From positions 124,001 to 188,000 of the forward strand of contig NW_001799522.1 in NCBI RefSeq assembly GCF_000165425.1: a stretch of DNA of 64,000 nt, written 5' to 3'. The stretch's first letter is position 1. Each line of letters begins with the position of its first letter. Source of the stretch: Paramecium tetraurelia. Taxonomy: Eukaryota; Ciliophora; Oligohymenophorea; Peniculida; Parameciidae. The notes under the pieces were generated by a model. It searched no databases. It had not been told where the DNA came from and was given only the letters and a program-made list of their open reading frames with translations. A program made the position numbers and the translations under genes. This document shows, one piece after another, positions 50,061 to 62,528 of the stretch.

Positions 50061-50225
50061 GTTGATTTTGTGGATGTTTTTATTAATCAAAATACAGGAT
50101 ATATTAGATAGTTTTGAACCTTGGAAAATTAAAGATATTTCCTGGTATAAATTAATGAGCCATGTTGCGTATTATAAATATAATTTAGTAAATAAATTAA
50201 ATAGTTTATTTGCTGGTTTATAATA

Positions 50226-51938
50226 TCAAGAAGCTTAATCAGAATTATCTTTAAGATTTTTCATTTTTTCATCTCCAAACAGTCTACCTGAACTTTGCAT
50301 AAGGGGATCCATCATTTCAGATTCAAAAAATCCTACTTTCTCAATTTCGTTTTCTTTATCTGGTGAAGGTGGAGGCAAATATTAATAAATACTGAGTTCA
50401 TCTTCAGGTACCTTATAAGTAGTGAAACTGAACTGACTTTTTTTTGGACATGATTCCAATCTCATAGAACACATATTTGATATTTATTGTTAAGTTTCTT
50501 ACAAGCGAGCTTCTGGCTGTAATTCCATAGAATGTAGATTGATTATCAATTATTATGAACCTAACAAAATTGATTATTATCGTTTATTGTGTCTCTATTT
50601 CAGAATTAATCTGGGATCATTCTTTCGATGATTTAATCTTTTCAAAAGACTCCTCTGACTTTCTAATAGCTTTTAATCTTCACTAAACCATCCATGTTTC
50701 AAAGCTGTATCAGGATGAGGTCTCAAAGCCCAATCTTTTTACAATAATTGGGTAATGAGATCTCTGGCTTCATCTGATACTCCTTCAAATAACTCAACTG
50801 GGAAACTTATCTTAGCTTCTTTTATGTTATCAATTAAGTCATTGAGACTAATATTATATACGATTATATACTAATCTGCATTGAATGGCAATTATCCTGA
50901 CAACATGGAATATAAAATGCAACCTGCACTCCACATATCAACCATCTAACTAATAGTTTATCAATGATCTATTTACTTGTATCCTTCTCCTGTGAAGATT
51001 TCAGGAGCAGAAAATGCCACTGTTCCAGTATATGTCCACATTTCAATTTTCTCTCTGTCTTTCAAATCTCCAAATTCCTTATATGAATCACTGAATTTGC
51101 TAACATTAAAGTCTGTCACTTTGATTAACTTTTTATCTAATAACAAAATGATTAGTACTATTTACACAAAGAATATTGTTTGGTTTAAGATCTCTATGAC
51201 AAATACCATTTCTATGCATATATTCAATTGCACTTAACAACTATTTAAAGATTTCTTTAGCATCCTCTTCACAATAATGACCCAAAGAATTTAAAACTTC
51301 AAACATTTCCTATCCTTCAATCAGTTCCATTACTACATAGGCTTTACTTTCAGATTGAAAGCTATTATCAAAATCAACATATAATTTATGCACTTTAACG
51401 ATGTTTTCATGTGACAACTTAATTAGTCTTTAAAACTCAATGATCATCTAAAATTTCAATCTAATGTTACATTTCTAATTATTTCATCATCCTGAGTCTA
51501 AACAATCTTCACGGCATACAGATTTTAAGTAGTCTTATGAATAATCTTTTTAACCAATCCTAAACACCCTTCTCCCAATACTTCTAACATGTCATAATTC
51601 TAGTGAAATTCTTTAGTATTTGGACAGATGAATTCAGAATCAATTGAGTTTATTTCTATATCTAATTTTTTGCCTAAATCTTGCAATTCTTCTATTTGAT
51701 CCTTAGTAATAGGCAGAGGTTTATTTAAAATGTGCAATATCTAACCTACATGCTATTTAAATGCAATACCTCTTAAATTATTTTTGATACGATCTCGGTT
51801 ATTTTATACTTATTATTATTGAGGGTCTTCCTATTGTGTTTTAAGAAAGGTAAATCTACCACTCGGTTTCTTTTCCATTCTTGCTCTGAGAATTTCATTT
51901 GGAGAGTCTCGTTTTTGGGTGGAAGGACTCAAATGCAT
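50226..51938 (-). CDS. Ser/Thr protein kinase with DFN in place of DFG (CaMK-like)
   Basis: About 530 aa, with several introns. N-terminal 110 aa leader, then the Gly loop LGEGCLGLVKKII, Lys in YAVKIV, Glu helix, hinge VVMELIEGQEMFE and the catalytic loop HRNGICHRDLKPNNIL. The metal-binding motif reads VTDFNVSKFS instead of DFG. Activation segment YTGTVAFSAPEIFTGEGYK, then DMWSAGCILYSMLSGQLPF. The C-terminal 170 aa are Gln/Ser-rich without EF hands, so it is not a CDPK. The upstream in-frame ATG at 51938 is used as start. Asp of DFN, HRD and Lys are all intact, so it is probably active. Confidence 0.87.
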
Positions 51939-52096
51939 AAATTAATAATTATAATTTGATTATAGCTTAACACTCAAGTATTATTATAGCTTAAAATTTG
52001 ACTAAGTTGAGAATATTATATTGAACTATGTGATTGATGAATCTACAAATAATCAAGAATTTAATTTATGAGTAAAATCAATAATTAAAGTGTGCA

Positions 52097-53783
52097 ATGA
52101 AGGTTGATGATATCAACAAAACTATGATAAAGGATAGTGAGATGAGTGATGAAGAGGAGAAAGAGGTAGAGCCTAAATAATCTAAATTGAAATATGTAAT
52201 AATGATTCTTGGGTGTTTGTTAATGTTTGGAAATAATTATTCATTTGATAATCCATAAGCACTTCAAAAATAATTAACATAAGATTTAGGTATATCCATT
52301 TCAAATTATAACTTGTTGTATTCTGCATTCTCATTTCCAAATATATTTTTAACTCTCATTGGGGGATTTATTATAGATTTTTTGGGTAAAAATTCAATAT
52401 CAATTTAAGGTGTAAGATTTGGGATCGTTCTGTTTAGTGCGATAGTAGCAGTGGCTTAAATGATAGTAGCATTGGGAGGAGCATTTAAAATCTTCTGGAT
52501 CATGTTAGTAGGAAGAATAATATTTGGATGCGCATCTGAAAATTTAGTAATTGCTTAAGCAGCTATCATCTGTAAATGGTTTAGAGGAAAAGAACTATCG
52601 ACTGTACTTACTATTTCTAATCCTCAATTTAGGCTATTGGTTATATCATGACGGTACCTGAATTAGCTAGTGCTGCTAACTCTTTACTTACTCCTATACT
52701 CTATGAATAATATGAGGGTTTAGCCTATCCGCTGTTTTTTAGTGTGATTTTGTGTGTCTTTTCGTTTATATGCGCAGTAGTCTTGTGTATTTTAGATAAA
52801 ACGAATGAAATGAATAAATTGAGTATTTATTTATAATAAGAAGAGGGATAATTTATAATTGAAGAATAAGAAGAAGAAGCAGGTGAAGGTGAAGAACAGA
52901 AGGATGATATAGAAAGAGTGTCATTTAAAGATATTAAAAATTTGAATGGAACATTTTGGATTCTAGTCTTGATTTGCACTTTAACTTTAGGATCTTATAC
53001 TCCATTTTTGGATGATGCCAATGATTTTTTATAGGAAAAATTTGAATTCACGAATGTTTAAGCAGGAAAAGTGTTGACTATCCCATATTTAATGGCAGGT
53101 ATTTTTGAGACAATTTAGCAATTACCAGTCCCTTTTTTGGGCCATACATAGACAAAGTTGGAAAAAGAAGAAAATTCATTTTAATAACCTGTGTTCTATT
53201 CACCTTAACTCATTTTGCATTTGGAATAATGCCAAATGGTTAACATGGATAACCTAATTGGTTTTCAGTTATACCTTTGATGTTTTTGGGAACCAGTTAT
53301 GCTCTCTATTCTTGTGTGTTAATTCCATCTATTTAATACATAGTTGCAGAGAAAGTGGTTGGGACAGCATTTGGTTTATTAGGAATGTTTGAGAGTGTTG
53401 CCTTGGCCTTCTTTCCAATTTTAGCAGGCTTTATTGTTGAGAAATCGGATGATCCATAATAAGGATATTCAAATGTAGGATTCTTCTTTTCAGGAATTTC
53501 CATTTTTGGAATCATATTTACGCTTTCCTTATATATATTTGATAAGAAGAGTTCAATGGTTCTAGATTTTGTGAATCCTGAGGATCCTTCAGATTTGGAG
53601 CAGAAAATGCTTAGAACAACTAAATCTGATTCAAGCAGTGATGAAGAGGATGATGAGTCGAGCGATGAAGATTCTGAGGATGATTAATTTAAGAAGAAAA
53701 AAGTGTGTAAGAGTTACTCCAGTTTAAAGAGCAAGAAGCTATTAACATCTCCTTAATTGAGAACTAGAAGTTTATACAATTGA
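52097..53783 (+). CDS. Major facilitator superfamily transporter, MFSD1-like
   Basis: About 545 aa with a few short introns; roughly twelve membrane helices. Acidic cytosolic N-terminus, then YVIMILGCLLMFGNNYSFDN, LLYSAFSFPNIFLTLIGGFI, MLVGRIIFGCASENLVIAQA and an acidic central loop (QEEEAGEGEEQKDD). Second half with GPYIDKVGKRRKFIL and GTAFGLLGMFESVALAFFPI. The YSFDNP and GASEN-like motifs fit MFSD1, a lysosomal transporter of dipeptides in animals. The C-terminal tail is Ser/Asp/Glu-rich and may be phosphorylated. Confidence 0.85.
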
Positions 53784-53833
53784 TATATAGGTTATTCATA
53801 TATTTGATATTCATCCATTTATTATTATAAATA

Positions 53834-56711
53834 ATGTTTTTTATTATAGCGTTTTTGTTTTTACATTTATAGCTATCTGTATATTCCAAGAATTTGAGAG
53901 ATAACTTATTAGTGGGATAGACTAAAAGATTCAACATTGAGAAGAACGATGAAAATATGATCTATGTTCATTTAATACCTCATTCTCATGATGATGTTGG
54001 ATGGCTCAAGACCTATGAAGAATATTATTATGGTTTGAATAATAAAGTGTAATGGGCTGGAATACAATACACTATTGATAGTGTTGTCAGATCATTATTC
54101 TTTGATTAGACCAAGAAGTTTATCTAAGTAGAAATTGCTTTTTTTAAATTGTAATTTGTTTAATAAATAATAAAGATGGTGGGATGAATAAAATGATGAT
54201 GCGAGAAATAAGACTAAATATTTAATTAAAAATGGATAATTGGAATTTATAAATGGAGGATGGTGTATGAATGATGAGGCTACTGCATACTATGAAGATA
54301 TTGTTGATTAAATGACTTTGGGACATCAATGGATCCTAGATCGTTTCTAAATTAAACCAACTATAGGGTGGTAATTAGATCCTTTTGGTCATACATCTGC
54401 ATAAGCTGAGTTATTTGCTCTCATGGGTTTTGATGCTTGGTTTTTCAGTCGTATAGACTATTAAGATATGAATTTAAGGAAATAGCAATAGAAGATGGAG
54501 TTGATATCTACGGTTGATCAATACTCCATATTTACACACATCAATTATAATCATTATGAAGCACCTCCTCAGTTTAGTTTTGACTCTTTGCATTCCTAAG
54601 ATCCGATTGTGGACAATTAAAATAGCATACATTACAATGTAGATAAAAGGGCAGAAGTATTAGTGGACTATTTTAAATCACAAAACTAAAGTTATTTAGG
54701 CAATGTCTTAATGCATACTTTGGGTACAGATTTTGGTTGGTCTAATGCTCCTATGTATTATACAAATATAGATCGTTTGATCAAATATATTAATGCCAAT
54801 AAGCAAAAATACAATATGCAAATTATTTATTCCACTCCATCTTAATATCTATAAGCTATTAACTAATTAAACTTATAATATCCAACTAAAGAAGATGATT
54901 TTATGCCATATGCTGATAGACCTAATGCTTATTGGACAGGATATTTCACAAGTAGAGTATCATTAAAATTGTTAATAAAATAATTAGGAAGATTTGCTTA
55001 AATTTAAAGAAGATTTATATCAACTTTGTTATTAAATGGCAAATCTTAGTATATATAAGTGAATCGCCAATAAATATTAGATGCTTAAAACATCTTGGAT
55101 CAAGCTTTGGCAACCAACTAACATCATGATGCAGTCACAGGAACAGCCAAACAACATGTTACAAATGATTATATTGAAATGTTATGTAATGGACATCACA
55201 AGATTAGTCAACAACTCTATCAAATAATGAAAGAACTTATTGAGTTTGAAATTCAAGATGAAACATCTCAAATAGTGTTTGAAGAATGCAATTTTAATTA
55301 AACTGCTTCATCTTGTAAACTTGTCTACGAATAATTAAAGAATGGAAATGCTGTTTAGATGAATATGATTGAAAATAAGAACCTTCCACTATAGGATTAC
55401 GTGAGAATTAAAGTACCTAAATTAAATCTGACCATCTATGATTAAACAAACAAAATCGTAATTGGTGATATTATTTGTATTAATAATGACGATGATTGTG
55501 ACTTGTATTTCATTTACAATAGAAATCCAAAATAAATTATTGAATATTTTAGAATATTACCAAATCAAGAAAACCCAAGTGCAATTATAGTTCCACCTCA
55601 AACAGAATCCTTAACATATAATAGTTTTTCAGATTACATTTCACTTAACAACTCTAAGTAATTCAAATTAACTTACAAATATTATATCTCATCAGAAGAT
55701 AAATAATATAGTGGTGCTTATATCTTTAGAACTAATGATGAAGCTCTAGAATTTGGAGAAATAAAAACACATAGATTATACTTAGGTAGGCTAATTCAAA
55801 TATTCTATATTGAGAGAGATTAAGTTCAAACTAAAATTAAGAAATTTGAACACATCGAAGATACATATGAAATTGAATCATATATAACTGATATACCAAT
55901 TCAAAAAGAAAATGGTAAAGAAGTAGTAATGATAATCTCAACAGACATTTAAAATGATGATACTTTTTACACAGATAGCAGTGGTATGAGATTGTAATAA
56001 AGGAAATTAAATTATAGACCTACTTGGGATTTGGAAGTTCATCAACCAGTAGCAGGGAACTATTATCCAGTTAATGGAATCTTGTAAATTTAGAATAATC
56101 AAACAGGAGAAGTTGCAGCACTTTTAAATGATAGATCATAAGGAGGCACAAGTTTACATTCAGGGGAATTGGAATTGATGATTCATAGAAGATTATTAAA
56201 GGATGATGCAAGAGGAGTTGGAGAACCCTTAAATGAGAAATAATCTAATGGTAGAGGACTAAATCAAAACTTTTAGCATACATTAACATTCTTTAATAAA
56301 AATAATTAACCTAATCAAGCAAGATATTTCTAATATCTTTAAGATTTAAAGCCAATTATTATTTTCAGTAATTGTAAAAATGAATTATTCCCTTAACCTG
56401 TGAAATCATTTAAAATTACATATCCAAGAGATTTAGAGAGAATGTTTACACCAAATAGTTAAGCTATTACAAAATTTTATCTATAAACTATTGGTGTTGA
56501 TTAATATATCTATCGAATTCATAACTTGGGAGAAGAAGGAACATTCTAAGTACCAGAGTTAGATTAATTTTAAATAGTAGAAACTACTCTGACAGCTAAT
56601 CAGTTGTGGACTGAATGGTTAGAGAAGAAATTAAGTAATATTTCATTTTATTGTAGATTGGAAAGTATAGGAAGGACTACAATAGCCGAAGGACTAACCA
56701 GTACACAATGA
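53834..56711 (+). CDS. Lysosomal alpha-mannosidase (glycoside hydrolase family 38)
   Basis: About 950 aa with a single 25-nt intron. Signal peptide ([18 protein letters not shown]). Catalytic domain: [14 protein letters not shown] with zinc-binding His and Asp, [26 protein letters not shown] and [18 protein letters not shown], which contains the Asp nucleophile; then the helical bundle with [15 protein letters not shown], the third metal site. The long beta domain ends after [15 protein letters not shown]. The length equals animal LAMAN (about 1,000 aa). It removes alpha-mannose from N-glycans in lysosomes. Intact throughout. Starts 50 bp after the MFSD1 stop. Confidence 0.95.
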
Positions 56712-56794
56712 AACTGTGTTACCTTAACAACTAAGGACTTTCAGACTTACAAAAAAGAGTAATTCTAATTAATGAGTATATAATAAAAATTATA

Positions 56795-58638
56795 ATGGCA
56801 TTTGTGTTTAGAAGTGAAGTTAAACCAGCATACATTCCAAAGACCGAAAATGTTGGACCTGGATAATATGAGCACAATTAAGAATCGGAATCAAAACAAA
56901 ATCTATATCCATTTAATTCAACGGTCCAAAAATCCACTAACCATAATTAAATAACCAAAGGACCAGGACCTGGGACTTATAATTTATAAGGATCTTTTGA
57001 AACTTAAAAAGTTATCTTCTCATCGGATGAATAAGAAATCAAGATTTTGGAAGTGCCTAAACCAATATCTGTATTCAGGTCAAGTACATTGAGATTTAAG
57101 GAAGAGCGATAAAATGGACCGGGGTATTTCAACTTAATCTAATATTTTAGTCCTAATCAATATTTTATAGAAGAGCGTAAAAAGTTCTATTAAGCAAATC
57201 CGAAACCTAAAATAAATGTAATGGAATAATTAGTGAAAGAAAACAAATATATTAGTATACCATCCATACCATCTAATTATCACCTTGGATATTAAGAAAA
57301 TTCAGGTTAAACCTTCTCTAATTCCTAGAATCAATCTTAGAACAAAATAATCCTTTGAATTTGTCCTAGGAAGTTGGACCTGGCTCTTATGATGTAAAAA
57401 GTAGTTTCAGTAACCAAAAACCAAGAGGAGTGTCTTGGCATAAATCAGCATAAAAGCAAAAATACATTGATACTGAGAATAAAGTTGGACCTGGCTATTA
57501 TGATATTATTACTAATTCTTAGCCGATGTATCAAATGAAACCAACAACATCCTTTAGTTCCAAATTAAGCAGATAATCAGAATTGAAATTTTTGAATCCT
57601 AAAAATAACTAAGGATACATAAAAAAAGGATTAGATAATAAATCATATAGCTTTCATCTTTCAACCAATTCTGGTACTACAGCTAGAGATTCAGACCTTG
57701 AATCAGAATATAGTTACATTGAAGTATCATACTAATCAATAATAGGATGCCACTCCAGGACCTGGTTACTATGAAAATGCTTCAACACAATAGACAATAT
57801 CATAAAATCTTAAATAATCTTAGATCAAAGGTTCAATAAGATCCAGGGCTAAAAGATTTCTGGCTAAATCAAATCAAATACCTGGTCCAGGAAGCTACAA
57901 AGTAGATGTAGTATAGCATAAACATTAAGTTACTTAACCACCCTTTATGATTGGCAGAACTCGTTTCGATGATAAAATATCAGAGACTCCTCCTCCCGGA
58001 AATTATAAAGTAATCAATACAATGGAAGAAAGATTAATATCAAGATTGGTAAAGGCACCTTTAGGTTAGTTTGGAGCGAATGATAATAGATTCAAGGATT
58101 CAAAGATGGAAGTACCTGGACCTGGTACTTATGAAATAATGGATGAAGAAAGAAGAAATAAATATAAAAACGGATTGAAAGGGACAGCAAGCTTTTTAAG
58201 TCATATACCAAAAATTTAAGAGTTGATTATTGCAGATAGGAATCTTTCACCTGTGTCATATCAATTGGATTAACATACAATAGAAAAAAGAATAGTCAAG
58301 ACAGAAGAGGATAATCCGAAATTAGCTGTAGTGAAGCCTCCATTTGGTGTAGGTGAGGAAAGATGGAAAATCAAAGAGGAGAGTGAAGAAGATGATGATG
58401 ATGAACCTATATATATGAATAAATCGTAGATTAATTCAATTAATTTATTCAAAAAGAGGAAAAAAGATTAGCCTCCTTTTTTGACTAAGGTTTTTAATTT
58501 GTTAATTTATTACAATAGGAGGAAAGATTTGCTTTCAGTGTACCAAAAGATTTTCAACCTGGACCATCAGACTATGCAGATGGAACTTTCCCTCATTGGA
58601 ATAAGAGAACTTTTAATCTCTTATTCGCAGAAATTTGA
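56795..58638 (+). CDS. Sperm-tail PG-rich repeat (SHIPPO/STPG) protein
   Basis: About 589 aa, with introns of 23, 22 and 29 nt. At least ten Pro-Gly motifs occur at roughly 40-60 aa spacing: NVGPGQYEH, GPGPGTYNL, NGPGYFNL, EVGPGSYDV, KVGPGYYDI, TPGPGYYEN, PGPGSYKV, PPPGNYKV, VPGPGTYEI and QPGPSDYAD. Between them are charged, Ser-rich linkers and one acidic stretch. In other species such proteins decorate axonemal or cortical microtubules, some inside the lumen as inner proteins. A ciliary or cortical role is very likely here. It ends 16 bp before the start of the Myb gene. Confidence 0.9.
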
Positions 58639-58654
58639 AAATAATTTAATTATT

Positions 58655-59687
58655 ATGCTTAATTTCTTTTAATCGATTTGCTGCTTTTCCAATCGTGAGA
58701 AGCCTGATAAAGCAAACAGACCTATCTAAAAACCAGCTCAAACTATGTCTATTTAACCTGTAATAACCGAGAATACGTAGAGTCAAGTCTTAGAAAATGA
58801 TATCATAGAAACGGATTAATACCTTCAATTAGACAACCAATACTATATTGAATAACTGGAGTATAAATACATTCTTATTTCATCAGTTTCCAATCTTCTA
58901 GTGATATCCCATCTACTCAACAGCCTTCTGACTTCATGTTGTAGGAAGAAGGAATAAACTACTAACCTATGCAAGAAGAAGTTGAACAAAGTGCCAAAAA
59001 GGAACAAACTGCAACTAGAAAAGTATTATTCGTTTCTATTTCTATTAGAAAAGAGTACTCAAACTTTGGGACGCCACTGAAGATGCTCAATTACGCGTCC
59101 AGTATGAAAAACACAATGGGAAATGGAATGAAATTGCTAAGCACATGCCTGGAAGAAATGTCTCTTAATGTTGTTAAAGATGGAGAAGATTGCAACCAGT
59201 CAAGATTGTATTATATTTGTATTTATTTATAGATCAAAAGAAAATAATGGACTTAAGTAGAAGATGAAAAAATCCTTGAATTAGTCTAATAACATGGAAA
59301 AAATTGGAAATTGATCGCTTTACGTAAAAATTAATTCAACTATAGTGCCTTAGACTTTCCGGGTATTTTGAGTAAACAAATAAGAGAACGTTATATAAAT
59401 AAAATCGATCCTGAAATTAACACTGGACCTTGGACTGAAGCTGAAGATGCAACCATCATCAAATTGTATTAGGAATATGGAGGAAAATGGAGTCTAATTT
59501 CATCCCATCTGAAAGGGAGGCCTGTATGTTTATATATTTTAATCTCTAGGAAAATATGGTCAAAAATCGATTCTATTGTTATATCAGAAGAGTTCATCTT
59601 GGTGTTTAAAATCCATACTAGATTGTTTACCATGAGAATTCTGATAGTGAACAAGAAAATTCTAACGATGAAATGGAATTTGAATGA
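58655..59687 (+). CDS. Three-repeat Myb DNA-binding protein
   Basis: About 309 aa, with introns of 26, 26, 25 and 26 nt. An N-terminal polar region of about 110 aa precedes the repeats. R1 is EDAQLRVQYEKHNGKWNEIA with RNVSQCCQRWRRL; R2 is KQWTQVEDEKILELVQQHGK with NWKLIALRKN and QIRERYINKIDP; R3 is GPWTEAEDATIIKLYQEYGG with KWSLISSHLKGRP and VKNRFYCYIRR. The order and NxxKNRFxx ending fit c-Myb/SNAPc-type R1R2R3 domains. It probably binds DNA in the nucleus. Two in-frame starts are possible (58655 and 58745); the first adds MLNFFQSICCFSNREKPD. Confidence 0.9.
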
Positions 59688-59991
59688 AATATTTCTAACC
59701 ATAATTACATTAAATTTAATTTGTTTTAATATGGGGGTTTGTTATTTTATAAAACCATTTTTTACATTATTTAATATATTTTACATTCTAAGTTATTTCT
59801 TAAATAAAAAATGATTTTGTTCATATTTTTATTACACTTATAAACTATTGCAATTTTCTCCAAAATATTATAATAATTATTTATAGTGAGTATATTATTT
59901 ATTGAATATCTCTCTCGTCACATAGATATTGATTATTTTAATGTATTTTAGAATAAGTTAATGACAGAAAATGAAAAATAGTTTAATTAAA
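59688..59991. promoter_or_regulatory. Spacer upstream of the AGC kinase
   Basis: About 300 AT-rich bases with no supported gene; short frames on both strands have low-complexity composition. Confidence 0.3.
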
Positions 59992-61578
59992 ATGGACTAT
60001 TAATCATAAAAATTGGATAGAGAGAAATGTGGTAAGGATTCAAGAATTCTAAGTATCTTGGAATCTGGTGGTATGAAATTAAGCTCATAAAATAGAATAA
60101 ATACTACTTTCAACTTGTTTGTGGAAATTCAGCCATATTAATAAGTAGTAAGAAAGAATATTGTTAATAACTAATAAGAACATTTACAATATAACTCCTT
60201 AAAGTACACTTGTAAACTTCTTTTCAAAAGTTGTTTCAAGTGTAAGAGTGAAGAGGTATGACTGTTGAATAAAATCACTTTAGAAAAATTGCAATATAAT
60301 ATGTAGCAGGAGTCACAATAAGTAAATGTGGGTTTGAATTTGTTCTTCATGTACCAGATGAATATGATTATAGATACTCATCGTTAGATTTGTAAGAAAT
60401 TGAATATCTAAAGTAGTCGAGAAAAAATATTGTCTACTCTCTCTGATGTTTATTAAAAGATTTTAAAAAAGAGTCTAGCAATTTATCTTACTGATGATCT
60501 TACGCTGATTCCTTATACTACAACAAAGGTGGATGCTAAGAAAGGAATTTGCAGAATGCATGGCCATCCAATCAATATTGATCCATAAACTCTATCTAAT
60601 TTTGATTTTTCAACATTGAAAGCACCTGAAGATAATTAAAAGTAGTAGGTAATAAGGAAGAACTACATTTACTCTCAACATTACAACTTACTTAAATATT
60701 TATATTAAGGGATGTTAGGATAAGTGATCCTTGTTTAACACATAAAATCAGAGAAATATTATGTCTTCAAATTAATGTAGAAGCAGGATGTAATTACTAC
60801 TGATCACTTAAATCATGCCTAGATAGAGAGAAAACTATTGGAGACATTTGATCACCCTTTTATAATTAAATTAGTTTAAGCATTTGAGACAGATGATTAA
60901 TTAGTTTTTGTTTTGCCATTCTATTAAGGAGGTGATCTTTATACTCATTTAAAGAAGGAGACAAGATTAAAAGAAGAAAGAGTTAAATTCATAGTTGCAT
61001 AATTATTATTGGCTTTGGGTTATGTGCATGATCGTGATTATTTGTATCGGGATTTGAAACCTGAGAACATTCTCATGGATTCTAATGGGTATGTAGTATT
61101 AACAGATTTGGGATTGTGCAAATAATTGCCAAATAATCATCTATCCTATAGTTTTACGGGCTCTGCTGAGTACATTGCTCCTGAGATGATTTCTGCTACA
61201 GGTTACAACAGAATGATTGATTGGTGGATGTTAGGAATATTGGCCTATGAATTAATATTTGGAATCACTCCATTTTATTGTGATAATCAAAGTTAATTAT
61301 TTGAATCAATCCAAGAAAGAGAAGTGAGATTTTCGAATAATATTTCAATCTCTATTGAATGCAAAGATTTTATAACAAATCTTTTAAAGAAGGATCCAAA
61401 AGAAAGATTGGGATATAAAAGAGACTTCTTGGATTTATAACTACATTAGTGGTTTAAAGATTGTGATTTCAGAGAACTAATAAGAAAAACTAATTAAACT
61501 TGGAAGCTAAATTTGAATGATCCCTTAGATCTCAGGTTTTTCGAAACTGAAGATATAACTTATGGTATTAAATTGTGA
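59992..61578 (+). CDS. Divergent AGC-family protein kinase with N-terminal PH-like domain
   Basis: About 499 aa, with introns of 31, 28 and 28 nt. N-terminal PH/TH1-like domain ([40 protein letters not shown]). Kinase domain: the Gly loop reads LYQGMLGQV, with Tyr where the first Gly should be; Lys in [50 protein letters not shown]; metal motif TDLGLCK (DLG); activation end [11 protein letters not shown] where GTPEYIAPE is usual. The C-terminal tail lacks a clear hydrophobic motif. HRD (as YRD) and the metal Asp remain, so activity is possible. PKB/SGK-like by architecture. Confidence 0.87.
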
Positions 61579-61772
61579 ATATTTTAGAATCTTTGAATGC
61601 TCAATAACAAGACAAAGCACTCATCTAAAAGTTTAATTAAGAATTTCAAAACATTGAATTCAATCTATGATATTTATGTTGTATGTATGCATATTGATTT
61701 CAAATTGAAATTCATTTATCAAATATTAGATAACTTTGATCTGAGATGTATAATAAAAGCATGAAAAAACTT

Positions 61773-62516
61773 TCATGTTTTAAGAATATATATTAAAAAT
61801 TCATTTAATTTTCTTGACTATTCACTCATAAACTTAATCTTAGGATAACAGTTTCTTGAATGTTTTGTTTCCTATCTATTTTTCTGATGTTCTTGGGCTA
61901 AAGGGTCTAATATTATATCAGTATACTAATGTTACATTTCTTTTTTAAGAATTGCATTCACCATTAGAGTAGCATTTCTTTATGTCTATCTCCTAACAAA
62001 CTGACTTTTTTAATCGTTGTTTAATTCTGCTTAAAATTTGATCTAATCAGTCTCTTTGGTTAAGAAACTTAAACTCGATAATCTTCTCAATTATGGTCTT
62101 TTTTCATTTACTTATATATTTAAGTTTTCATATTAGAGTTTGTCAAATTTATTTCTTTCCTCTTACATAATTTTAAAATCGTTGTGATCTCTAGCATATT
62201 TCACTTCTTAATTTTTTACAATTGACAATCTTTTTGAAACTTTATTAAGTATTCCTCTCATTGAAGACATCTTATCAAACTCTTCCTTTTTGCGTTTCTA
62301 TTCTCGAATATAAATAATTTAATCTAATAAAGCCTTTCTTTGCATTTGATTTTCTAGAAATTTTAATGCTTTTGAAACCTATAGAGGATCAAAAGGATTT
62401 TTGAGTTCTTAAATGGCTTAATTCAACATATCTTTGTTTCTTTTTTGTTTAAGTAGATGTATTTTTTGAGAACAATTATATTTAGTCTCTGAAGTAGGAG
62501 TAAGTGATTTTTACAT
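61773..62516 (-). CDS. Coiled-coil protein, 247 aa, unknown function
   Basis: Intronless frame from MQKSLTPTSETKYNCSQKIH to ...EFLIYILKT and TGA. It is very basic and helical (ALLDQIIYIREQKRKKEEFD, KRLSIVKNQEVKYARDH), with no known motif. Its start codon is 12 bp from that of the next, divergent gene. Cytoskeletal or basal-body use is only a guess. Confidence 0.72.
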
Positions 62517-62528
62517 ATTAATTTTATA
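62517..62528. promoter_or_regulatory. 12-bp divergent intergenic region
   Basis: Twelve A/T bases separate two divergent start codons. Promoter elements must lie inside coding sequence or the true starts are further in. Confidence 0.5.

Noticed and set aside
50226-51938. Calling this kinase a Ca2+-dependent CDPK
   Set aside because: The C-terminal tail has no EF-hand motif.
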